Shown here: positions 25,907 through 38,894 of the stretch, piece after piece
Layout of the letters: each line of letters begins with the position of its first letter
Position numbering within the stretch: position 1 is the first letter of the stretch
Assembly (NCBI GenBank): GCA_949358305.1
Contig: OX442316.1
Span: forward strand, 9,674,001 to 9,734,000
Origin: Strigamia acuminata
Taxonomy: Eukaryota; Arthropoda; Chilopoda; Geophilomorpha; Linotaeniidae
Direction of reading: 5' to 3'
DNA length: 60,000 nucleotides
The notes under the pieces: model-generated
Database searches by the model: none
Seen by the model: only the letters and a program-made list of their open reading frames with translations
What the model was told of the DNA's origin: nothing
Made by a program: the position numbers and the translations under genes

Positions 25907-28900
25907 ATGGAAACGAATAATTCTCAAGATTTTGCTGATTATTTCAACGAGTGTGTTATCATAGATCAAAATAAAGACGAATTTTGCATGGATGAAGACA
26001 TAAATAAACTTACCACTGGTATGTAACGTTATAATTCCTTCGAAAGTTCTAAAGCCTTTAAGTTTGACATTATAATGTGTATATAAAAATGTCTTTGTCT
26101 TGGTTGGTAATTCGGTTTCCTTTCTTCCTTTTTTTGACTACGGTACTTATTTTCAGAAGGTGAATTTGAGGCTGAATTTCTCCGTAATGTGGGGTTTGAG
26201 TCTCTTGTTGCCAAAATTGAAGGTACATCTCTATTTTTATCTATTTATCATTATTTTTAATTTTTTTATTTTAATAATAATAATAATTTCCCACTTTTTG
26301 CCAAATTAATTTCTCACTCGAATCTATTTGTTGTGTTTTCTATTTCTTGTCGACCAATTAATTTGAAGAATGTAAGATAACCGTAAACATTTTTGATGTT
26401 TTCTACAAATTCCTTTGTTTAACTATTTGAAAATCTTAGATTTTTATTTATTTTATTTTTTTTTTGTTTTTCGTGAGAAAAACAGACGTTGGAGTAATAG
26501 TCAATTATTTAGTCGATCCGCTTCATCAATTTTAAAGTTTTAATGACTCGTTTCTAGCTGGTAAAGACATCGACGATGACCAATTTGCACCACTCTTCAT
26601 GTCGTTGACAAATCGACAAGCTACTCTTGTTAAGAAAAAAATTACCACGCTCAAAACCACTGTCAGGAAACGGAAATGCCCAAGGAGCAAAGTGAGAGAT
26701 GTGAGAGAAGTTTTTCCTCTAAACTGTGAGGTAAGGAAAAAAAAATTATCTTTTAAATGGGGCTTTGGTGCACAATTACACAGTTTGCAATCATTTGAGG
26801 TTAATAAGAATTATTATAATTATACTAGACGTGGGTCAAGGTTATGGTGGTATTTAATTTGTGATTTTTTTTTAGACGTCGAGCGGCGGAACGAGAAGTC
26901 GAAGTGCAACTCCTGATTCCTTGGATTCAATATCACCAACTGATTCCCCGCCAAGTATTTCTGATGATTCGTGGTTCCGAAGAGGTGCAAATGAATCGCC
27001 CACACCTAGTCAAGGGTACCATTCGAACACTCGAAGCAGTCCTGATGTAATGGACTCGACAAGTGTCGGACAAGAAGCAATTAATCCACGATGGGCATCG
27101 GATGTTTACAGGCGAAGCCCTGGAGAGTAAGTTTGTTTATTTTATTTGTAAATTTTAATTTAATTTTTGTGTTTTTTGAACTTCAGCGGTTGTTCGAGTC
27201 CGGATATTACGGAAAGGACGCCGGAATTTGTTCATATTTTCCGACCGCCTGTAACGAGAATAAATGGATACGGTATTAAGGATACGGTCGATGGTGCGCC
27301 GAAAGTATCGCGATCTGAATCGTTTCTTCGATATCGAAATCCTACTTCGTACGATATCGCAGGGCAGCATCGACATACCTTTGAGGTGGCGTCAACTTGC
27401 AGCTTGAACTCTGATAGTGGTGAATTTGATGTTTAGTTTATGTTTGGGAAGGTTTGTTTATTTATTTTTTTGTTTTGTTTATGTGTAGGGATTGAAGCTT
27501 TGTCATTTCAACTCAGAGGTTCGTTTTACCATCACGGGGCGAAACAAATTTTGTCGTATGTTTCCGAGTCTGACATCTCTTTAGATTGGAGAGATGATAA
27601 TGTAAATTTAAATCACTGTTTAAAAATAATAGAAGATAAAATTTTATATTTTTGATTACAGGATTCGGACTGGGGATTTGAAAAGAAACGGGAATTGTTA
27701 AACGAAGATGATTTACCGGTAATTTTTAATGTTAATTTGTTTCAAACTTTGAAAATTGATTATTTATGTTATTTTTTGTGTTATTATTAGGATATGGTAT
27801 TAGTAGGAGGGAAATTGGGAGTTACGTGTATCGAAGATCTCAGTGCTGAAGATATGACAAAAATTCGCAGTTTGGTGCTGATCGAGTTGTCGGCGTTATT
27901 TGATCAGTACAATATCCACTATAGTCGAAGAAAAGGTGTGAAGAAGAAGAAGAAAGATGCCGAGAATTGTGTTTTTAGTGTCCCACTAACAACTTTGTTG
28001 GAACAAGACAAAAAGATTCAAGTTGAATGCAAAATTCCTTTGATAGTCAGAAAGGTTAATTTGTTGTTATTATTCGCTATGTTTAATGGTGATACTGAAA
28101 TAGTTTTGTTCGATTATGATTAGATTTTAAACCATTTGGAAAGTGGTTTGTCGGAAGAAGGGATTCTTCGCGTGCCTGGAGTGGTCGCGAAAGTGCAACA
28201 TCTGAAGAAAGAAATCGAGTTGAACTTTTATTCATCACCTGGTTTGGTTGATGTTGCACTCAGGGAAAGTTCGATTAACGATGTTGCGGCATTGATTAAA
28301 CAGTTTTTGAGAGATTTACCATTACCTCTTCTCACGAATGAATACATGGATGCATTTATTCAAGTTGATAGTACGTGTGTCTCCTTTCCAAGCCTTATTT
28401 GCTATTTTAATATATTTATATTTATTAAAAGAAATTACGGAAAAAACGGATCAAGTTAAAGCCTTGATACTTCTAGTCTGTCTTTTACCCGATGTTCACA
28501 GAGATACGCTTAAAGTATATTTGTATTATTCTTGATAGTATTTGAAAAGTATTGATTTGTTGGTGTTTTTTTTGCTAGGCTTTCTTGGATTTTTTGGTGA
28601 AGATTACACTTTATGAGTCTGAAAATCGAATGAGTTTGCAAAATGTGGCCATGATCATAGCACCAAATTTATTTATGCCCAAGAAGCACAAAAAGAATTC
28701 GGAGAGAGATTTGGCATTTGAAATCAACTTGGCAGCTATAACTTGTCGGATTACTAAAATGTTGATCAAGTACAAAGACATATTAATGACGGTATTACGG
28801 AAAAATTATATTTCGAGTTTATATTCGCTAATATTAATGCGATCAATTTTTATTTAGGTGCCAAATTTTTTAGTTCAACAAATTAGAAGACAAAATGAAG

Positions 28901-29660
28901 AATCCATGTACAGGAGAAGAGGAAGTAAAGAGAATTGGAAATATGTAAATAATATTTTGATCGGATTATGCAACATTAGAGAGATTTTTATTGATTTTTT
29001 TTTATTAAAAGGGGAAAAAATTTAATGGAAAGATGAAAAAGACGGATATTTACAGACAGATTAATAATGAAGTAAGTCTTTGATTTAATTAAAGAAGTAA
29101 TTTTGTCTAATGCAGTTTTATTAGGTCGATTTTCAAGACGGTATAATCCGAATAAATGCTCTACAGTTTGGAAAATACAACGAACCAATCAAATTAACTG
29201 AATCAACAACGGGTCGAGATGTGGTACTTCAAGTTATCAACCATGTCAATCAACATCGTCACGAGCACAAGGCGAAAGGACGAAAAGATGTTTGGAAAAG
29301 GTGCTTCTCTTTAAAAAAAAAATTATTTAAACAGTTTGGAATAAGTTATTTAAATTTATTAATTAGAGCGTTATGTGAAGTGAGTCCGAGTGATCGCATG
29401 ATGTGTTTTTTAACATCGGTCGATGATGCAATTAAGAATCACGCTTTATATGAAGTTGGAGGCAATATTGGTAATTGAATTAATGCGCACGATGAAAAAA
29501 ATGATTCCATAATTCATTTAATTTAATTCCAGGTGAAAGACGAATAGATCCTAACGCGCACGTAATGGCGGTGTACCAGCAAAATCCAAACGCGGAATGG
29601 GAAGTTCGTTGCCAGCATTTAACAAGTCAGCCAGTAGTTAAAGAAATTATTTTGTTATGA
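25907..29660 (+). CDS. ARHGAP18: RhoGAP protein of the ARHGAP18/28/40 family
   Basis: GTPase-activating protein for Rho GTPases. Exons: 25907-26018, 26157-26222, 26558-26730, 26876-27126, 27187-27419, 27489-27601, 27662-27718, 27791-28054, 28124-28370, 28432-28514, 28579-28791, 28858-28944, 29012-29071, 29125-29300, 29367-29470, 29533-29660; 788 aa. The Ser/Pro-rich N-terminal half is disordered and contains an AINPRWASDVYRR motif. The RhoGAP domain includes VPLTTLLEQD, EEGILRVPG with the arginine finger (Arg439), LPLPLL and MSLQNVAMIIAPNLF. The C-terminal part ends in the family signature YEVGGNIGERRID...NPNAEWEV. The first exon begins with an acceptor (ttgtag at 25894-25899) seven bases before the ATG, so a 5' non-coding exon is expected. 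The Drosophila relative is conundrum; the symbol is family-level. Confidence 0.92.
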
Positions 29661-30069
29661 AGAAAATGTTATTTGCCAATTTACAAATGCTCAAATTTTT
29701 GTTTTTTTCTAACTGATTTATTTTATATTATTAATTTTTCTTCATTACTAAAATACAGTAATTGACGTGAAATGCTAAAACACTAAAAAAAAAACAAAGA
29801 AAAAACGTATGGGTTCATTTTAAGATATACTTTTTATTGCATAATTTTAAGTTAAAAAAAAAATAAACAAAAAACAAATCCGTGTAAATATGTAAATATT
29901 CAACAAATATTGTATATATTGTTTGAAATTGTAATAAAAATTACAATATAATAAATACCCATTGCAACAAAAATCACCAGAAAAAAATCGTATACCATAG
30001 TTACGTATAGATTAGGTAATAGTGGATTCACAGAACCCTATTTGGTAACAAAATGCTCATTACGAGTCC
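29661..30069. other. Convergent 3' region
   Basis: Between the RhoGAP (+) and TMEM205-like (-) stop codons. Several AATAAA hexamers in A-rich DNA at about 29868-29960; no gene. Confidence 0.5.
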
Positions 30070-31482
30070 TTATTTAGCCGTAGTCGATAACTGATTAGCT
30101 AAATGGTACAAATGTAAAATATTACAAGCAATTGCAACGATATTTGCAACTGCAGCTACATTGTGCAGCCTCTTAAAGCATTTCTTAAGAGGTCCGTGAA
30201 GGGGACATTGGTTTGCTCGTGTCGACTCCTCTCCACCAACTCCTTTTAAGATTGAAAGAATGGGAGGGACTAAGTAGAGCCACGTGATCAGTTCACTGAA
30301 GAAACAAACGCACAAAAGCACCACCTGGAAAGAATTTTAATTTAAAAATTAATTTTTATTTTTGCGATAAATATTTACTTGTGTTTGTTCTGTCGATTTG
30401 TTGATTCTTTGTAAAAATGTGTTGACAGTGATAAATGATAGGGCGGTGTTAAGCAGGAAATATCTGGGGAAAAGCTGTTCTTGTACCAATCCAAATGTGT
30501 GGCGCGGTACGGTTAGAAAAAGGATAATTCCTGTTAGTAAATATATCGGACAAATTAAAATATAAGGAAGTGAGGCATCATTAAGAAATTCTGACCTGAA
30601 ACAAATGTCATCCACAATTGAGCGCCGAAGTGAAAGGCGAAACTTGCCAAGTAAATGAGGTTGAGAAATGGTGATGGCGATGAATCTTTCGGAGAATCAT
30701 TTGCAATTATGGAGCAGAAGTAGAGAAGAAAGAGTAAAACAACTATATGAGCTGGTTGGTTTACCTTGAAAATGGAGCTGGAATGAAATGATTTTTGTTA
30801 GAAACGATCATAGATTTCAACATGTGCTTAAATAACCCCCAACGAGTTCGTTTGATTGAAAAAATAGGGTCGTGCGATTGGAGATTAAAAAGTGTCTCGT
30901 TTTCTAAAATAAAAAAATTAATTTTGACATTTTTTTCAGGATGCGCGGCATCAAGGTCAATTTTTTTTTTAATAAAAAGCATTAACTGATGCAATATGTC
31001 AATAAGACAGTTGTAATTCAATTTTTAAAAAAAAGAAAAGACAAATTCAGGTTCAAAATTCTTTTATACCGAAAGATTGCGTCGGTATTACATCATCCAG
31101 TTCTCATTCTTTTAAGTTTCATTTTTAATGCTTTTAGAAAAGGATGCTGATGAATAGATACTGTGATTTTTATTTTCATAATAAAAATATTGAATTAATA
31201 CTGTGAATAGCAATATTTTTATTTATAAATTGATTAATTACCACACGGAGAAACAAATCGGGGACAGAAATGGAAAGTTTTGCAGTTTTTTGGAGAAAAA
31301 ATTAAATTTTTTCTTCACTTATTTTAAGCTTTTTTTGAACTTTGTGCGTCAAAAATATAAAGGAAAAAAATGTAAAGCGTTTATATCTCTTACCTGAAAG
31401 ATGTGACATGACTTTTCTTATCATCGGATGCATTTTTCAATAACTCTTCACGGCATTGTTGCATAGTAAAAGTCGTTGTCAT
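30070..31482 (-). CDS. TMEM205: TMEM205-like four-helix membrane protein
   Basis: Exons 31394-31482, 30596-30777, 30379-30530 and 30070-30324 join in frame to 225 aa. Family hallmark: FHFGAQLWMTFVSGI followed by VPRHTFGLVQEQLFPRYF, very close to animal TMEM205. About four to five hydrophobic segments: VVLLFLLYFCSIIA, the AQLWMTFVSGIILFL stretch, VVLLCVCFFSELITWLYL and the near-C-terminal NIVAIACNILHLY. The soluble N terminus of about 36 residues (QQCREELLKNASDDKK) is longer than in human TMEM205. In vertebrates the protein is linked to trafficking and drug resistance; its role in arthropods is not established. Intron 1 (about 616 bases) is the only long one. Confidence 0.88.
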
Positions 31483-32293
31483 AGTAAAACTCGGTATACC
31501 CAATTATTTACATCTTCTCACCTTTATAGTGCCCGTCTAGCACGTGGTCATTGGAGGTGTGTCTCTGGTCACATGTCTCGCCTGATGCTTGCGTCATTAT
31601 TGAACTTCAGGGATGAATACTGACTGGTTAAATTTTCTATTTTCTGCTTATTGTTTTGAGCAGACACTAAACAAACTTTATGGCTTGCTATATATAATAT
31701 AAATTGGATCTATTTTTAGCTGAATATTTTTTTCGCGTTAAAATTAAATTAATTATTATCTGTATCTAATAATCATGAATTTGTAAATTCAATCCGACAG
31801 AAATTGAAGTTCTTTAGCGGAATTTGATACTGATTTGTAAACTTGAACTTGAGGAGTTATCAAAACACAATATTTGCACAAATGTTGCCAATTTGCTGTG
31901 CAATTTCGGTTGCGGCTGATGTAAGAGTTTCCAGTTTTAGACGGCAAAAAAAGAGAAATATTTCAGACGAATTTCCTCGCTAAAAGTTATTGAACTTACG
32001 GTGTGTGAATGGGAAATGATGCAATACGTGTTAAACTTACTACACTATCGACTCCCGATCCAAGGACAATTTTTGGCGGGAATGTGGAATTCCATTTCTT
32101 TTCTTTTTATATTTTTGGCATTCTTTCTGTCCTTGATCTAAATATTTCAATTAACGTTTACAAATTTATGGAATTTTGCATAGTTTTGTGTAGTTCATAA
32201 CAACAGTTAGCCACTTGGAGCTTAAATTAGCCTAAATGTTAATTTGGTCCCATTAAAATTCGAATGACATTCTGCATTTTTTTGTTCAATATG
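31483..32293. other. Intergenic DNA upstream of TMEM205-like and CLCA-like genes
   Basis: Divergent spacer; no gene seen. The 63-codon plus frame at 32009-32200 lacks recognisable features. Confidence 0.45.
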
Positions 32294-32390
32294 TGACGTC
32301 AAATCGCGCCTCCAAAATGAGCCAATCGGAAGGCTTATTAAAAGACACGCCACTTTGGACAGTCACCTTGTAGTTGACAGGTGAGAAGAT
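32294..32390 (+). promoter_or_regulatory. Putative promoter and first non-coding exon of the CLCA-like gene
   Basis: A perfect CRE (TGACGTCA, 32294-32301) is followed by a CCAAT box (about 32322-32327) and then a good donor (GACAG|gtgaga, after 32390). The CLCA-like ATG at 33396 has an acceptor (TTTCACTTCAG) ending at 33378, so a spliced leader exon is expected. Assigning it here is inference. Confidence 0.35.
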
Positions 32391-33395
32391 TAATTTACTT
32401 ACTACGTGGATGGCATGGTTTAAGTAGAATAAATCAACTACACTATTTCAAATTGGAGACAAATTCCACTGTGAAACATGAACACGAAGAAAAATGACAA
32501 AAGGGGCTTGTTCTTGAAGGTTTTTTTTACCGAACCTGGATTCTTGGTTTTACATAATTTCTCGCTCTGAGATGCAGAAATTGGCGGAGACAAAACAATT
32601 TAGACTTCAGGCTTTTTTGTGCAACAGAGAAAAAATAAATTCTGGGTATTTGCATATTAGAACCGCGGTTGGTATTTTGCAGTTTATTATGTAAGTTCAT
32701 GATTTATTTATATTTAACATTAATACATTTGGATACATGAGTTTTACAAAGTGTTGGAGGTAGAGATGAAATAAATCTGTTTAGAACAGATTGTGCCAAC
32801 AGGATCGGTCGAATTATATAATATATTTCATTTGTTTAAAACCACAGTACAATGATCCGTCTTGGAAAATTGATTTCAACATTTAATGTTTGCAGAAAAA
32901 GACGTTTAAAGTTGTCATTAAATTATTATTTCTGTGTGAAAGTTAAATTTACTTTGTTAATGAAGTGCAGCAAAGCTCCAGGGGCTGAAGATAAACCACA
33001 CGTCGATCAATGGTTGAAATGCGCAGATTTTTCTAACAATTGTAGTATAACGTTTCAATAAAATGCTAAAATAAGTGTTATTAAATTGCGATGAGTTAAT
33101 TTCAAGTTAATTTCGTTTGCGCAATTAAAATAAAGTGACTATATGGTACTTAGAAAAAAGGTGATTTCATTCAATTTAATTGAAACTTTTAGATAACATA
33201 TTTAACGACTAAAAAATGTTTTTCGGAAGTTGTGTCATGATTAAAACGTATACTGCTCATAAAGATTGTTGAATTTATCATTTAGTTGCCGTAGCAATGT
33301 AGATAAAGTTATTTCTTTTTACTAATTATGACTCAGTTTTTTATTAACAAGTTATTTGTGCTTAATATTTCACTTCAGTTCGATCTGAAAGCACC

Positions 33396-34656
33396 ATGAA
33401 TAACAAATCAATGATATTCTGCTTATTTTTTACCATCCTAACTCAAGTTACCGTGTCGATACCCATTCTAACCAGGGTTAAACATCAAGCTGAGACACTT
33501 GTTTTAGTTGCCATTAGACATCCTGAGGGCGATGTAAAAACTTATCATATAATTTCAAATTTTTCGTATGGTATGTAAAAATATCACAGAACTAAAAAAA
33601 ATATATTTTTTAGGTTGATTTTAATAATAACGGCGAAAAACTATACATTTACGCCATACTCAAGTTTGGATCATCGCCAGCTATCAATGCGACTGTAATC
33701 GCTACTTTAACGCCTGCGAAAAATGCCGGTTTTACTGTTGCGTTATTTGACAACGGAAAGGGAATTGATAACGATCCAAACGATGGCACGTATTCGGGTG
33801 TTATTGAGAATTGTCAGACACCAGGACGGCATAGTATTATCTATACAGCAGAAGCAGTTCACCCCGATTGTAATCCGGCCCCGCAAACCAACTGCGAATT
33901 ATTTCGCCGGAGTTATAATGGTGGGTCCGTTAACATAAAAAATTGCGCCATTGGTGGTCAGTTGTCTGGTCATGGAGTGCTAGATTTAGAAGTACTCAAT
34001 TCTGATAAATCAGATTCCATAATTACTATAAAGTGGACTGAAGGATGGAAAGATACAACAAGTGAGTTGTTTATTCGTTGGTTTCTTTAATTGTTTTATT
34101 TTATAATAACGATGCAAAAATCGTTTCAGTTGTAGCCTACGATTTGGTTTACATTAAATCAACAACAACCGGCAATGTTGTCCAAGAATGGGTTGATCAT
34201 GGAAAAGTTTTAGTAAATCTTATGCCCGCGCAGCCAATACAGACCGAAAGGACGTCTCGGGTCGATTTGTCTCATTTAAATGGAGAAATTAAAATTGCAA
34301 TTGTTGCACGAAGTTTGACTGGCGATATGGAAAAGTCAAACATCAGATCCGTTTATATCAACGACGTCACTGAGTCCACAGTCGAACATATTGATGTCAC
34401 TACGACGATAACTACCGGCAAGGATATAATCACGGAGGGTACAACTGATGAAAGTTTATCAACTTTATCAACAAGTCAAGTAGATGAAATAACAATTGAT
34501 TCGACATTCGAAGCTGCCACTCCCTTTAACGATACAAATAAATCCGGTTCTGAAGCCTGGATTTTTATAGGCATTGGTATTGGTTGTTTGTTTGTAATCT
34601 CTGGAATTGTTGCATTAATCATTTTCAGGAAAAACAGAAAGAATGCAAATTGTTAG
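33396..34656 (+). CDS. Short CLCA-like type I membrane protein
   Basis: Exons 33396-33533, 33614-34061 and 34130-34656; 370 aa. A signal peptide (MNNKSMIFCLFFTILTQVTVS) is followed by beta-sandwich segments resembling the C-terminal half of calcium-activated chloride channel regulators: YIYAILKFGSSPAINATV, then ALFDNGKGIDNDPNDGTYSG and the TSRVDLSHLNGEIKIA block. A Thr/Ser-rich juxtamembrane region and one TM helix (WIFIGIGIGCLFVISGIVAL) with a short basic tail complete it. Family members are about 900 aa and begin with a metalloprotease and VWA domain, which are absent here. The exon 1 donor (GAT|gtaaaa) was chosen for phase; the later donor gives an immediate stop. It may be a genuine short form or part of a larger alternative gene. 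Confidence 0.72.
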
Positions 34657-35399
34657 ATGAAATTGATGTGTTACTTTCTGAAAACAGAACAATAATATTT
34701 ATAATTTAAATATATTTATTGCATTATTAATTTTAAATAGATGTTTTACAGTGTAAAGTATTTCGTTAATTTACATTTATAACACAAGTTTCGACTTATT
34801 AGTTAAGTTGTTTACGACAAATGTAATATACTGCAGTGTTTTAATTAAACTACTTCCGTGATGGCGCTTGTACAGACAGAGTTTTTCCTTTTATCTCCAA
34901 TCAATATCTCCAACCAAGAATATAATTTGAAAAATTACATTTTTAAGTATTTAAATAATTTAAATAATAAATCTGGAAATGAAGACATAAACTTTTTTTT
35001 CACAAAATCTATTGAGGAAAACCATGATGCTGTAATCCAAGCATGAACAAAAATTAACTCGTTCGTTCAAGCGAATAATATACATCCTTGGTATTAACAA
35101 TACTACGTAATAGGATATGAAATACCGTTTTGTATTCTCTATTATAGATAGCACCAATTCTATCGTCTCGACTATAAGCACAATTAACATATCAAGTATT
35201 TTCATCGCTTTTCTTAGGAGCTGAGAGATACGGCATTGTAAGTAAGTTAAGATGAATTATTGCAAGACTTTTAGTACAAGTTAGCTAAAGTTTGTAAATT
35301 TTTTAAGGAGTGAACGTACAGAATATAGAAGACAAGAATGCGGCTTTTTTTTGGTTCTTATTTACAACTACTTAAAAGAAATTGAATCTTAATGTGATC
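34657..35399. other. Intergenic DNA before the NLR array
   Basis: AT-rich, no supported gene. The 62-codon plus frame at 34858-35046 has no recognisable feature. Confidence 0.45.
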
Positions 35400-38300
35400 A
35401 TGGAGGAAGTAGATTTAACTGCACTAACTCAAAGTAAGTGAGAGAAAGGAATGTTTAATTTATTTTAATTAAAATCAAAAATTGTTTTTAAATTATAGAT
35501 TTCTTAGAAAACAGTTCTCTCCAAGAAGGAATTGTACAAATAGGTAATTATCAGAACTTAGAAGGTTATTTACTATCGTTGCTCTGTATTGTGCTGGCAG
35601 GCAGTAGTGGATGATAGAACGGTGATCTGATTTAAAGTGTTTGCTTAAATTCTGCTTATTGTATTGTTATTGTATAAACGAATAAATGTGTTAAATTTTC
35701 AAATGTGAGAGTGCGACTTAATATTCAAGAAAATTTGTGCGTTATACAAGTAGACTAAAAAAAACGTATTTTGTAGGTAATGAAAATTCTGTCACCATCT
35801 GTATAACATCTAAGGAAGTAGAAAACTGCAATGACGACTGTGGTGCGTAAAGGCCAGCTATATTATAATATGTTTATAAGATCTAAGCAAAAATTGTTAG
35901 TTCTACAAAATCATAGAATATTTCTTTCTATAAAGCCAAGACACTTGAATTCGCACTGAAAGAAATTTATAAACAACTGACTCTGCCGAAGTTATCATGG
36001 TTGGACGAAGGAATGGATTTGGCTCTCAATACTTTTTACATGGAATTGCAATTAGACAAGGATAAAAAATTGATCAAGTTAGAAGATTTATTTAATTGCA
36101 GTTGTAAATGCAATCGATTGTTAATCGAAAGTAAACCTGGCTATGGCAAGACAACACTCTGCATCAAATTGCTGTACGATTGGGCGAATGATGCACCTTA
36201 CACTGAGCAATTTAATCTGGCCTTTTTAATCCCTCTTAAAAATTTGCCCGAAGAAGAGATTGAGGGTGGATTAGCTGCCATTCTTCCAGATTGTGGGATT
36301 GATAAAAATCGTTTAATGGACGTTATTATCAAAATGGGGGATCGTGTTTTGATAGTACTCGATGGATTTGATGAGTTAAGCCAAAGTCATAGGCAAAGTG
36401 TTCTCAGGGTGATGTATCGTCAAAGGTTTTGCAATGCTACTGTAATTCTAACTACCAGAGTTGGCGAATTTTATGTGCAGGCTGAAGAGTTGGAAAATAT
36501 TTTCGGTACTGCGGCATTTAAAAAAGAATTTTCTAAAGTTAAATACACAATCACGGGAATAAATGAATTCGAAGTGAGCAAATTTGTTAACAATATCAGT
36601 CCACACTGTGACGTTGAACGTCTGAATAGATTGGCTAAGATTAATCCCGAATTGTTCCAATGTCCCCTGTTTGTCATTATGTTTGCATTTCTCTCCTCCT
36701 GCAGTGAAAATATTGACGAGTTGAATACCCAAACGAAACTATATTGCTCACTGTTTAACTGCATCATAAAAAACAATCTTTCCAGAGATAAGAAGTGTTT
36801 CTCTACGGATTTTAACATATTTGATATGGAAGATAAGTCGTCTGACAGCATAAAAGTAATTTTACACGAATTTGGATACTTTGTTCGTTGGAATTCTGGA
36901 GGTGTGTTTAAATTGCAGTTTGAAGTTTGTCCGTTGACTGAAAAAGTGTACAACCTTGGTTTTCTTGTAAAGCATCAAAAACTGTCATTATTCAAGACAA
37001 CGTCCCATTTTGAAGCATTTCATAGATCTATTTTGGAGTTTATTGTCGCTTATTCCCTCTGGTTCGAATGTTCAATCGTCAAATTTGAGCTGACTGTAGA
37101 GATTATAATGGGACTTGTTTGTGTCTTCAATCAACAAAACACACAAACTTTGCCCTTTTTAATTGGTTTGTGCGAAGGTCATTTGTTTCAGTTTATTAAG
37201 AATACGAAAAAATATATCAGTCTTTACTCGAACGTGGAAAAATGCATATGGGAATTGACCTTTCGCAATATTTTGAATGCAAATTTGTTACGAGAGTTTT
37301 GTGAATTTATGCCCTTTCATTCATACGCTTCCTCATTTAGTGCAGAGGATTTGGAGTTTTCTATCGTTTCTGGCCATGTTAAGAAAGTGTGTATTCTTGA
37401 TGACGAAGATGTGGTTTTACCAAACGTTTTAATTCCACAACTGCGCTTGATTGTGACTGCTGGAGGTAAAGTTGCGGACCAAAATTTTTCATATCTAGAG
37501 AATGTGAATTGTTGCAATTTTATTCTCGATTTTCAGTTCGAAACTATCGATTTTCACATTTTTCAGATGTATTTACAAAGTTTTAAAGTCATTCACAGCA
37601 AGAGAAATACAATAATTAATTTAAATTCGGAAACACTCGATAAATTACCAGCAGATTTTAAGCTTGGAGGAATTAAAATTGATCAGGTCAAATGTAAATT
37701 AGCAGGAAAAGATGTCAAGGAATTCGAATGTGTCGATCGTTTTACAACCGCCCTCAAAGTAGATTCGTTAATAAAATGTGAAGTTCTGGAAAACACATTT
37801 ACAGGTCGAAACACGTTAATCGACATATTCGCAGCATTGCCTACGTCTGCTGAAGCAGTGGTTGTGGTTAAATGTTGTGAGCGTGTTGTTTTTAATGTTA
37901 AGGATTTGTCTGAGGAGGAGAGAAAAGAATGGTACGAAAATGTGAGCAAAGGCATGGTTACTTCGAGTTCAGGTTATAAACAGATTAAATATTTAAACGT
38001 AAATACTTTTGATCGAGATACATTGGCATCCATTTTAAAATTTACATCGGCATCCATATTGCAATGTGTATTTGAGCATTTGCTTAATGCCGTTGCCACA
38101 CTGCCATTATATTGGCCTGGTTTTGTCCACCTTGAGGAGTTGAGTCTCATTTTAACTGAAGACCAGAGCCCTAATTTTTGGGTAAAAATATTAAAATTTA
38201 AAAATTTGAAGTGCTTACAACTGCAAATGGTGGAGAGATTCGAGGCACTTAGTCACGTTAATCCTCTCTTAAATTGCATTTTATCATCATCTGTTACTCA

Positions 38301-38691
38301 TTTGTCCGTTCGTGCGTGGGTCAAAGATGATTTTGAATTTCCGATTTGTCTCATTAAAAATTTTAAAGAATTGTGTTTTCGGAAAGCATCGTTTGCATTG
38401 AATACAGTTAGCATTATAAGCATTTACAGATTTAACCATGCACTTGTCACTGATCTATTAGAATGTGTCAAGTTGAAGCTGTTACTCACAGTGCAGTTTA
38501 TTATTAATCCCGATGATTGGGCTGACATTGTGCGCAAATCTCATTTTGATTTTTCGATTTTTCGTCTGGTATTTCATGAGTTTGATTTATTTAGCGACCA
38601 GACGGAAATCCCTAAACTTCCCATCCAATTTTCAGAGGTTTATGATACAACGATAAACATTTTGTATATTCAAGTACAATTGAAAAATTAA
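35400..38691 (+). CDS. NLR protein 1: RHIM-like motif + NACHT + leucine-rich C terminus
   Basis: Exons 35400-35433, 35499-35543, 35777-35842 and 35936-38691; all splices are phase 1; 966 aa. The N-terminal tail carries VQIGNENSV (residues 24-32), matching the RHIM core. It is followed by a pre-NACHT helix block (IYKQLTLPKLSWLDEGMDL) like that of many animal NLRs. The NACHT NTPase has Walker A PGYGKTT (Lys120), Walker B VLIVLDGFDEL (Asp191-Glu195) and a TTRVGEF sensor-like motif. The C-terminal half (about residues 480-966) is rich in Leu/Phe/Cys with LRR-like lines (HLEELSLIL, NLKCLQLQM) but no regular repeat. No TM or signal peptide: a cytosolic STAND-type sensor is expected, ligand unknown. 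First of three tandem paralogues. Confidence 0.88.
35522..35801 (+). other. RHIM-like motif of NLR 1 (split by an intron)
   Basis: Encodes G-I-V-Q-I-G|N-E-N-S-V-T-I; the intron 35544-35776 splits the Gly codon. Compare the RHIM consensus [IV]-Q-[IVLC]-G-x-x-N-x-[MLI]; only the final Val departs from it. Confidence 0.7.
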
Positions 38692-38733
38692 CTTAGCGAA
38701 TCTCTCATTTTTAATGGATAAAATTTCAGTAGT

Positions 38734-38894
38734 CAGGGACGGATCTACATCAGGGCAAATAGGGCTTGAGCCCAGGGCCCCCAAGACACAATATTCGACT
38801 ATATATACATATATATATATATATTTTTTTTTTGATAAATGGTCCCCGAAAAAACCTCAAGCCCAGGGCCCCCAAAAAGCTAGATTTGCTCCTG
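38734..38894. mobile_element. hAT-like MITE, 161 bp
   Basis: Starts CAGGGACGGATCTA and ends in the inverted counterpart (TAGATTTGCTCCTG), with a second inverted match inside (GGGCTTGAGCCCAGGGCCCC against CTCAAGCCCAGGGCCCCC). It is flanked by TCAGTAGT (38726-38733) and TAAGTAGT (38895-38902), an 8-bp duplication with one mismatch, as expected for hAT. A TA microsatellite lies inside. Non-coding. Confidence 0.75.

Noticed and set aside
33534-33578. Longer exon 1 for the CLCA-like gene using donor TATG|gtatgt
   Set aside because: Joining it to exon 2 creates an immediate TGA; the donor at 33534 keeps the frame.
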